This document shows, piece after piece, positions 1 to 3,587 of a stretch of DNA of 6,472 bases. The notes under the pieces are model-generated. The model ran no database searches and was not told where the DNA came from. It saw only the letters and a program-made list of their open reading frames with translations. This DNA comes from an uncultured Clostridia bacterium. GTDB taxonomy: Bacteria; Bacillota; Clostridia; Oscillospirales; Acutalibacteraceae. Positions within the stretch are counted from its first letter, which is position 1. Every line of letters starts with the position of its first letter. A program made the position numbers and the translations under genes. The DNA is taken from contig CALGCE010000108.1 in NCBI GenBank assembly GCA_937884625.1, positions 1 through 6,472 on the forward strand, given 5' to 3'.

Positions 1-50
1 AGCATCCCTCAATGTATATTCTCCTATTCAGTTAAGAAATGATTATAGAT

Positions 51-239
51 TTAAGTTTCACGTAACAAGTCTTGAAACGCAGGGCGGTCTATGTTTTTGC
101 CACTATAACCCTTGTCGGTATAAACTTTATAACTTTCTCCTGTCACTTCCTTTTTACAAAACTCGATTTGACTTTCCACGGATATGCTGTCTATCCTGTC
201 AACCGATTGTCTTGCATAAATTGCGTCAAAAAGATTCAA
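51..239 (-). pseudogene. Serine recombinase, N-terminal fragment (62 aa)
   Basis: This is the start of a resolvase/invertase-type serine recombinase of the large kind found in Firmicutes mobile elements. Residues 7-12 (IYARQS) carry the nucleophilic serine context (YxRxS). Residues 20-31 (VESQIEFCKKEV) and 41-55 (YTDKGYSGKNIDRPA) are the usual following blocks. The start is TTG at 237-239, supported by AAGGGAG six bases upstream. The frame stops with TAA directly after FQDLLRET, before the expected segment containing the LDR(I/L)SR motif, so most of the catalytic domain and all of the DNA-binding part are missing. The sequence after the stop does not continue the protein in another frame within the visible 50 bases. 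It should be inactive unless completed in trans. Family assignment is firm; the cause of truncation is unknown. Confidence 0.85.
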
Positions 240-286
240 TTTTTACTCCCTTCTTCGCAAAAAGAAGCGGAGCTGCTGACATGTAT

Positions 287-315
287 ATTATACCATAACA
301 GCCCTTTTTCTTCAA
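287..315 (-). promoter_or_regulatory. Sigma-A-type promoter for the serine recombinase fragment
   Basis: On the minus strand TTGAAG (310-315) is followed after exactly 17 bp by TATAAT (287-292). This is close to a perfect vegetative promoter. It overlaps the last codon and stop of the small upstream ORF and lies about 50 bp before the TTG start of the recombinase fragment. The leader between them holds a short TTCT/AGAA-rich potential stem (about 247-277). Confidence 0.7.
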
Positions 316-479
316 GGTTTACAGGACATATATTTGCAAAAAACATCATATAATTTTGCTTCTATTTGTAGTTTTACTTCTCTTTTTTCATCCACAGAAA
401 ATTGAGGGTGTAAATTGGTAATCGACACGATTTTGTTGCCGATTTTCTGCTCCCAAGACTGTGTGACATATTTTACCAT
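312..479 (-). CDS. Small hypothetical protein of a mobile element (55 aa)
   Basis: The ATG at 477-479 is preceded by a strong AAGGAAGGAG ribosome binding site ending nine bases upstream, and the TGA stop is at 312-314. The product begins MVKYVTQSWEQKIGNKIVSI and continues with a predicted amphipathic region rich in E and K (DEKREVKLQIEAKLYDVFCKY). It has no signal peptide and no membrane segment. Small ORFs of this kind, with a GN-type beta strand followed by a helix, commonly sit just ahead of serine recombinases in Firmicutes transposons. The location here, 72 bp before the recombinase fragment, fits that. I recall the pattern rather than a named family, so no function is given. Coding is supported by the ribosome binding site and a sensible composition; it is too short to be certain. 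Confidence 0.6.
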   Translation of the reverse strand: MVKYVTQSWEQKIGNKIVSITNLHPQFSVDEKREVKLQIEAKLYDVFCKYMSCKP

Positions 480-559
480 GCAGTCCGTCTCCTTCCTTTT
501 GCGAATATTTTTCTTTTATTAAAATATGATTTGCGTCTTGTCCTCTATACCAAAACGCA

Positions 560-592
560 TAAGCAATAATTTTTGTTAATGCTTATTGCTTA
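560..592. repeat. Inverted repeat / stem-loop in the 480-707 intergenic region
   Basis: TAAGCAATAA (560-569) pairs perfectly with TTATTGCTTA (583-592) around a 13-base loop. Neither side has a clear U-run, so it is not a convincing terminator. It lies between the recombinase array and the small ORF at 479. I see no gene in the rest of 480-707. Confidence 0.6.
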
Positions 593-597
593 AACTT

Positions 598-620
598 TAA
601 ATCTGCCGTCATCAGATTTA
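598..620. repeat. Second short stem-loop in the same intergenic region
   Basis: TAAATCTG (598-605) pairs perfectly with CAGATTTA (613-620) around CCGTCAT. It sits five bases from the previous hairpin. Together they form a double hairpin in the leader that would be read from the repeat-borne promoter at 686-714. No function is evident. Confidence 0.55.
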
Positions 621-685
621 TGATTTCAAATTTCCGTTCAGAGAATCAGGTAGGGACTAACTCTCTGTCGAAAATCCGCAAATAA

Positions 686-714
686 AACATAAGAATATAA
701 ATTTTGAGTTTCAA
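686..714 (-). promoter_or_regulatory. Putative promoter using repeat copy 1 as its -35 box
   Basis: TTGAAA (709-714, inside the 20-bp repeat) is followed after 17 bp by TATGTT (686-691). It would fire leftward out of the array toward the 55-aa ORF and the serine recombinase fragment. The arrangement recurs at copies 3 and 4, which strengthens an otherwise moderate -10 match. Confidence 0.45.
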
Positions 715-727
715 GAAAACATTAACT
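708..727 (-). repeat. 20-bp array repeat, copy 1 (left end)
   Basis: Plus-strand reading is GTTTCAAGAAAACATTAACT. It directly abuts the stop codon of the recombinase (728-730). It is preceded by GA, as in copies 3 and 4. Its left flank resembles that of copy 3 (14 of 19 positions before the shared TTTT/GAG). Confidence 0.9.
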
Positions 728-1705
728 TTAATGGATTCTTTTAATTTCATTCGAATAAGTGTTATTAACATCGTTGCGAGAATGTCCCATAGATTCTGAA
801 AGTTCTCGCTCTATTTGTGCATCGGTCATTCTGCCTTCGGCTTTGTATCGTTCTTTAGTTTCTTGATAAAACAAATGTCTGAGACTATGCCAATGTATCG
901 ATTGTTCTCTTGGCCGTTTGCCTGGGCTTTTGTACTTGGTGCGCTCGGGGTCCATAAATTTCTTTTTATTGTTGTTCATCCAGTTATCCAAGGATTTACT
1001 TTTCTTTTTAACGCTGTTTGTGTGGTTATCGCATATAACATAATCCATAGAACTCTTACCGTTTTTCTGAGCATATGCCAACACTCGTCTTAAAATGTTC
1101 TCCTGCATTTTAGTTTCAACGGGTATGTCTCTCGGTCTGCCGCCCTTAGTGTTGGTAAGATTTAATTGTTTATATTTAAGTGCATACTCAATCTGATGCA
1201 CACGAAGGGTTACAAACTCCTCGTGGCGAAGTCCAAAATATCTATCCATATAAGCCTCGATAACCGCATCAATACGACCCATATCAAGTGCTACTTTGAT
1301 AAGGTCATCAAACTCATGCGAAAGAATAGATTTATCCTTTACATACAATTGGCGTTTGGCGACGAAGAAACATTTATTGCTCTTAGGTAAATTCCTTTTT
1401 GGGTTCATTCGCTGATGCACCCACTTTATACCGGATAATTCGGTGAGTATATATCCGGGCTTACAGCCGCTGATTTGAAGATTCTCAACATAACTTCGCA
1501 CATGTCTAACTTCAACATTTCTAAAATTCTGTAATGTGGTATTCTCTCCTAAATACCCACAGAATTTATTCATTACTGCTTTATAGCGTCTACGTGTTTT
1601 AAAACTTCCTTGATTTGACCTATCAATCACAGGAAGAGTTTGATTTAGCAAATTCCGTTTTTGGTTCTCGGCTTTTCGTTCTTGTTCTTCAGGGGTTAAA
1701 CTCAT
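728..1705 (-). CDS. Tyrosine recombinase / integrase (325 aa)
   Basis: This site-specific recombinase of the phage-integrase family would cut and rejoin DNA through a phosphotyrosine intermediate. All catalytic residues are present: R160 (FGLRHEE), K187 in the beta hairpin (NTKGGRPRDIPV), H273 and R276 (HWHSLRH), H308 (MGHS) and the nucleophile Y317 (NNTYSNE). Residues about 30-110 are the core-binding SAM-like domain; about 130-325 form the catalytic domain. The ATG at 1703-1705 is chosen because AAAGGAG lies upstream at good spacing; an in-frame ATG at 1750 lacks a site. Its TAA abuts repeat copy 1 and repeat copy 2 lies 110 bp upstream of the start, so the gene fills one repeat-to-repeat unit. 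It is the obvious candidate to act on those repeats. The gene is intact; its substrate is inferred. Confidence 0.93.
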   Translation of the reverse strand: MSLTPEEQERKAENQKRNLLNQTLPVIDRSNQGSFKTRRRYKAVMNKFCGYLGENTTLQNFRNVEVRHVRSYVENLQISGCKPGYILTELSGIKWVHQRMNPKRNLPKSNKCFFVAKRQLYVKDKSILSHEFDDLIKVALDMGRIDAVIEAYMDRYFGLRHEEFVTLRVHQIEYALKYKQLNLTNTKGGRPRDIPVETKMQENILRRVLAYAQKNGKSSMDYVICDNHTNSVKKKSKSLDNWMNNNKKKFMDPERTKYKSPGKRPREQSIHWHSLRHLFYQETKERYKAEGRMTDAQIERELSESMGHSRNDVNNTYSNEIKRIH

Positions 1706-1814
1706 AAGTATTACTCCTTTCGTAATATTTCGTGAATTTATAAAAAACATCTATGTGCTACTCGATGCCCTCCACAAATTTCCGATATTTAAATGTGAAT
1801 AATGTTTTTGTTTC

Positions 1815-1834
1815 GTTTCAAGAAAACATTAACT
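1815..1834 (-). repeat. 20-bp array repeat, copy 2
   Basis: Identical to copy 1 over 20 bp, but the left flank reads TTTC rather than GA, as in copy 5 where C also precedes the repeat. The minus-strand TTGAAA box has no good -10 at 17 bp here (TCACAT). The 110 bp between it and the recombinase start hold only the ribosome binding site and weak promoter-like strings. Confidence 0.9.
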
Positions 1835-1938
1835 CACATAAATTTATCTAAATTTTCGTTCACAGATTTCAGTGGTTCAGGTTGAAACTGTGTACCAAAA
1901 TATTTGGATGTTAAATATATAAGGAATAAAATTTTCGA
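1835..1938 (-). other. Short ORF-less unit between repeats 2 and 3
   Basis: This 104-bp interval between two repeats has no start codon followed by more than a few sense codons on either strand. On the minus strand ACAG-TTTCA and TGAAA-T-CTGT (within about 1864-1892) form a hairpin with one bulged base, and CCAAAATATTTGG (1895-1907) is a near-perfect palindrome. It could be an empty or decayed cassette, or a small regulatory RNA unit read from the copy 3 promoter. Confidence 0.5.
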
Positions 1939-1945
1939 GTTTCAA
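1917..1945 (-). promoter_or_regulatory. Putative promoter using repeat copy 3 as its -35 box
   Basis: TTGAAA (1940-1945) lies inside the repeat and TTATAT (1917-1922) follows after 17 bp, with TATATA one base further. It reads into the short ORF-less unit and possibly on toward the recombinase. Confidence 0.45.
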
Positions 1946-1958
1946 GAAAACATTAACT
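1939..1958 (-). repeat. 20-bp array repeat, copy 3
   Basis: Exact copy, preceded by GA. The sequence to its right continues to match the sequence right of copy 4 for about 25 more bases (AACTTT, GTATGA, TTAT and AAATCA blocks at the same spacing). This flank includes a perfect hairpin, TATGATTT-ATA-AAATCATA (1964-1982). The extended site may therefore be about 45 bp. Confidence 0.9.
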
Positions 1959-2008
1959 TTTTGTATGATTTATAAAATCATAGGTTTGTGTACGAAAATT
2001 TTAATCAT

Positions 2009-2053
2009 AAAAAATTTTGGCTCCCACAGACTGATTCGCAGTCTATGGGAGCC
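2009..2053 (-). terminator. Intrinsic terminator of the non-coding unit
   Basis: GGCTCCCA (2019-2026) pairs with TGGGAGCC (2046-2053). After one C/A mismatch AGACTG pairs with CAGTCT around a five-base loop. On the minus strand the stem is followed by AAAATTTTTT. The plus strand has no U-run after the stem, so the terminator is directional and marks the 3' end of a leftward transcript. Confidence 0.8.
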
Positions 2054-2084
2054 GCTCTATAAATGATAATCATATTTCCTGTGC

Positions 2085-2157
2085 TCATTTGAAAATGATG
2101 ATCATACACTCATTTCGAAATGACAGTCATATATCATTTCGAAAAGACAGGATAGAT
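2085..2157 (-). repeat. Degenerate 24-25-bp repeat array, block 1
   Basis: Three consecutive plus-strand units start at 2085, 2110 and 2134 (spacing 25 and 24). The pattern is TCATTTCGAAATGA followed by a variable CAGTCATATA-like tail. The 14-base core of the middle unit is a perfect palindrome. The array lies within the 3' half of the candidate RNA. Confidence 0.7.
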
Positions 2158-2290
2158 TCTTTTGCAGATTTGTTAAAGTTTGGTCTTATTAAAATTTTAT
2201 ATCTTTGCTTACTCTAATAGGAATCTGTTAGGAGCATATCAAAAAGTAAATCATATTTTCATACTAAGCACTGACAGTTACTCTCAAAAA

Positions 2291-2398
2291 GAATTTCGAA
2301 AAGATAGTCAATATATCATTTCAAAATGTGTATCATAAATCATATCAAAATATCATCTCGAAATATTGTCATCTATCATCTAAAAATGATAGCAAGGC
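2291..2398 (-). repeat. Degenerate 24-25-bp repeat array, block 2
   Basis: Units of the same pattern begin at about 2291, 2316, 2340, 2353 (a half-length step) and 2376. The cores vary (TTTCGAAA, TTTCAAAA, ATCAAAA, CTCGAAA, CTAAAAA). The block ends where the left arm of the central hairpin begins. The 130 bp between blocks 1 and 2 are AT-rich and hold nothing I recognise. Confidence 0.6.
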
Positions 2399-2480
2399 AT
2401 AGTACGCCCAGGGACTTTTTTACATAAAATTAGGTACGTTTCTCCAATTTTCTTTTACTAACTTTGCGTACTATGCCTTG
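2393..2480. repeat. 15-bp perfect inverted repeat in the centre of the non-coding unit
   Basis: CAAGGCATAGTACGC (2393-2407) and its exact complement (2466-2480) enclose 58 bases that are AT-rich apart from CCAGGGA. The pair sits between two blocks of the 24-bp repeat and directly abuts the next hairpin. It could be an RNA stem or the ends of a tiny insertion. Confidence 0.75.
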
Positions 2481-2550
2481 GCGCCGCTCCCTCGGGCAGG
2501 CCCTCGGTCGCGTTTCTATCTTCCTTGTTCAGAAGATAGAAACCGGCGCC
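2480..2550. repeat. GC-rich compound hairpin
   Basis: GGCGCC (2480-2485) can pair with GGCGCC (2545-2550). Inside, GTTTCTATCTTC (2512-2523) pairs perfectly with GAAGATAGAAAC (2532-2543) around an eight-base loop. The stretch 2486-2511 is GC-rich with a repeated CCCTCGG, in sharp contrast to the AT-rich surroundings. Confidence 0.75.
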
Positions 2551-2700
2551 TCTCAAAATGAAAGTCATCATCATTTCAAAACGAGTATCATCTTTATCAT
2601 CTATCATATCGAAAAGATAGTCATACCTTTCGAAAAGAGAATAGATTTCGAAATGACTCTCAAAATTATAATCATCATTATCTCGAAACGTAAATCATAT
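2551..2700 (-). repeat. Degenerate 24-25-bp repeat array, block 3
   Basis: Units with TTTCGAAA-like cores start near 2571, 2604, 2625, 2643 and 2678, with less regular spacing (18-35 bp) than in blocks 1 and 2. ATCAT and GTCAT strings fill the gaps. The block separates the compound hairpin from the densely folded 5' half of the candidate RNA. Confidence 0.6.
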
Positions 2701-3154
2701 TTAGTTGTAATACTGAAGGTCAGCATTATGGGACAAGCCCAGCGTATACTTAGGTGTGCCTAAGCCTCTAACTTAAGAGAACGCAATACCATATACCGAT
2801 ACAGTGGATCGGTCCACCGCTGAATAGTGGTACGGCAAGGATTTTCATTACCGATTAAATCCCAGAAACTTCGGTGCTTGATTAAAATACTGAAAATATA
2901 TCCAAGCAAATATTTTTTCAGCCGTGTCTTTCACGGTAGCAGCGATGAACAAACCTGTCATTGCTCAGGTGTGCTGCCACAGATTTTTCGTCAATAACTT
3001 AAACTTAAATCTGCTACTCAACCTGCAACATTTTGACAACTGTGCAAGTTGGACCTTTTCAGGTACACTTCATCATCTCTCGACAAACCTTTGTCGAAGA
3101 TACCTTTACTTCCCGTTCTAATGGTGCAACATTTCTTCGTACACCGTTCAATTT

Positions 3155-3211
3155 AAAAAACTCCTTCTTAAAATTTTAAGATGACACTTAAATTCTAAGA
3201 AAGAGTTTTTT
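3155..3211. terminator. Bidirectional terminator-like hairpin after the XRE gene
   Basis: AAAAAACTC (3155-3163) pairs with GAGTTTTTT (3203-3211). After one mismatch six more pairs form (3165-3170/3196-3201), then after another mismatch five more. Both strands end the stem in a T-run. It lies 17 bases beyond the XRE stop on the far side of repeat copy 4. It also overlaps the -10 box proposed for the ncRNA, so the two functions may interfere or be alternatives. Confidence 0.6.
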
Positions 3212-3220
3212 GAGTTTCAA
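3192..3220 (-). promoter_or_regulatory. Putative promoter of the ncRNA, -35 box in repeat copy 4
   Basis: TTGAAA (3215-3220) inside the repeat is followed after 17 bp by TAGAAT (3192-3197), a five-of-six match to the consensus -10. Transcription would begin near 3185 and run into the structured region. It is the best of the repeat-borne promoters. Confidence 0.55.
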
Positions 3221-3233
3221 GAAAACATTAACT
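3214..3233 (-). repeat. 20-bp array repeat, copy 4
   Basis: Exact copy preceded by GA. The TAA stop of the XRE gene (3228-3230) lies inside it, so the last codon of that gene is partly repeat sequence. Confidence 0.9.
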
Positions 3234-3479
3234 TTCGGTATGACTTATTAAATCAAACGTAAAAAATTCAGCAGGACTTATGTCAAAATACAGCATTGTA
3301 TCCATCATAGATTTAAATGACGGATCAATCTTTCTTTTGAGAATTCGGCTGATATACCCCTCGTTATATCCGAGTGACAAGCTGAGTTCTCGAGCTGTTA
3401 TGTTATTATCTGACATAAGTTTTTTAAGCCTTTCTCTGTAATCATTTTCCCAAACTGCTGTATCAATGTACTTTTTCAT
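3228..3479 (-). CDS. XRE/Cro-type DNA-binding regulator (83 aa)
   Basis: A small single-domain helix-turn-helix protein, expected to bind DNA as a dimer and act as a repressor. Residues 14-70 form the HTH domain: YRERLKKLMSDNNIT (helix 1), ARELSLSLGY (helix 2), NEGYISRILKRK (recognition helix, 39-50) and DPSFKSMMDTMLYFDISPAEFF (helices 4-5). No other domain is present. The ATG at 3477-3479 is preferred because AGAGG lies nine bases upstream; the in-frame TTG at 3488 would directly touch that site. The gene is the only ORF in its 354-bp repeat-to-repeat unit and its stop is in repeat copy 4. A terminator-like hairpin sits immediately upstream, so expression may be attenuated or autoregulated. 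It is a candidate controller of the array promoters, but targets are unknown. Confidence 0.85.
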   Translation of the reverse strand: MKKYIDTAVWENDYRERLKKLMSDNNITARELSLSLGYNEGYISRILKRKIDPSFKSMMDTMLYFDISPAEFFTFDLISHTES

Positions 3480-3500
3480 TGATTTCAACCTCTTTTCATA

Positions 3501-3546
3501 AAAAATATGACCCTTAAAACCATAAAACTTTAAAGGTCATATTTTT
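3501..3546. terminator. Bidirectional terminator / leader hairpin between sigma and XRE genes
   Basis: A 12-bp stem (3501-3512/3535-3546) with outer A/T runs and a TATGACC core continues after one mismatch with five more pairs, leaving a 10-base loop. On the minus strand it ends in TTTTTTATG, a good intrinsic terminator for the sigma gene. Only about 20 bases separate it from the XRE start, with no room for a promoter between. XRE must therefore be read through it, from a start upstream such as near repeat copy 5, which suggests attenuation. Confidence 0.65.
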
Positions 3547-3567
3547 ATTGCATAAGGTTGTTTTGTC

Positions 3568-3587
3568 GTTTCAAGAAAACATTAACT
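3568..3587 (-). repeat. 20-bp array repeat, copy 5 (right end, at the sigma gene stop)
   Basis: Exact copy preceded by TC. It overlaps the first two bases of the sigma factor stop codon (3586-3588). No further copy is seen to the right, so this is the array boundary. It is a candidate for the original chromosomal attachment site. The minus-strand TTGAAA has only weak -10 options (TATGCA, CAATAA). Confidence 0.9.

Larger units (their letters stand above)
2012..3185 (-). ncRNA. Candidate large structured non-coding RNA
   Basis: No ORF fits this 1.2-kb interval, yet it has promoter, structure and terminator in register. The 5' half folds into many small stems: CGACAA/TTGTCG (3081-3096), a 9-bp stem 3019-3027/3043-3051, CAGATTT/AAATCTG (2980-3013), GCAGC/GCTGC (2939-2977) enclosing ACCTG/CAGGT (2953-2970), CCGTG/CACGG (2922-2936), CCGAT/ATCGG (2796-2812), and GCGT/ACGC (2742-2784) enclosing CTTAGG/CCTAAG (2749-2764). 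The 9-bp stem needs a U-G pair that exists only in the minus-strand RNA, which favours that strand. The 3' half holds a degenerate repeat array and a double hairpin. The size and complexity recall the large ornate RNA classes (such as ROOL, GOLLD, OLE) often found in Firmicutes and phages. I cannot match it to any of them from sequence alone. Start is estimated from the promoter. Confidence 0.55.
708..3587 (-). mobile_element. Candidate tyrosine-recombinase cassette array
   Basis: Five exact 20-bp direct repeats (starts 708, 1815, 1939, 3214, 3568) delimit units of 1107, 124, 1275 and 354 bp. One unit encodes a complete tyrosine recombinase, one an XRE-type regulator, one a structured non-coding RNA candidate and one no ORF. 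All genes read leftward and have their stop codons at a repeat. The rightmost repeat overlaps the stop codon of the sigma factor gene, a typical place for an integration site. The units look like independently movable cassettes, as in integrons, although the recombinase lacks obvious integron IntI features and the sites are not classical attC. Repeats and boundaries are seen; mobility is inferred. Confidence 0.6.

Noticed and set aside
10..30. Start of another gene (TTG at 10-12 after AGGAG on the minus strand)
   Set aside because: Spacing is acceptable but only three codons are visible, so it cannot be supported.
574..594. Inverted partial copy of the 20-bp repeat (GTTAATG then TTAAAC)
   Set aside because: Only scattered matches in an AT-rich hairpin; indistinguishable from chance.
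1706..1750. Longer recombinase start adding 15 residues
   Set aside because: No ribosome binding site at usable spacing, whereas AAAGGAG stands directly before the ATG at 1705.
2009..2060. Group II intron domain V
   Set aside because: The length of the hairpin is similar, but the catalytic AGC base, the two-base bulge and a GNRA loop are not in place, and a U-run follows. It is a terminator.
2085..2700. CRISPR array
   Set aside because: The repeats are degenerate, only 24-25 bp apart in the best blocks, with no conserved long repeat and no distinct unique spacers. No cas gene is present.
2464..2763. Plus-strand open frame of 99 codons
   Set aside because: It runs through the hairpins and degenerate repeats, has low-complexity isoleucine runs and no ribosome binding site. 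It is a chance frame in non-coding DNA.
3059..3151. Minus-strand 30-codon peptide starting TTG after AAGGAG
   Set aside because: The spacing is plausible but the AAGGAG is part of the hairpin 3155-3211, and the frame runs into the hairpin structures of the RNA candidate. Too weak to list as a gene.
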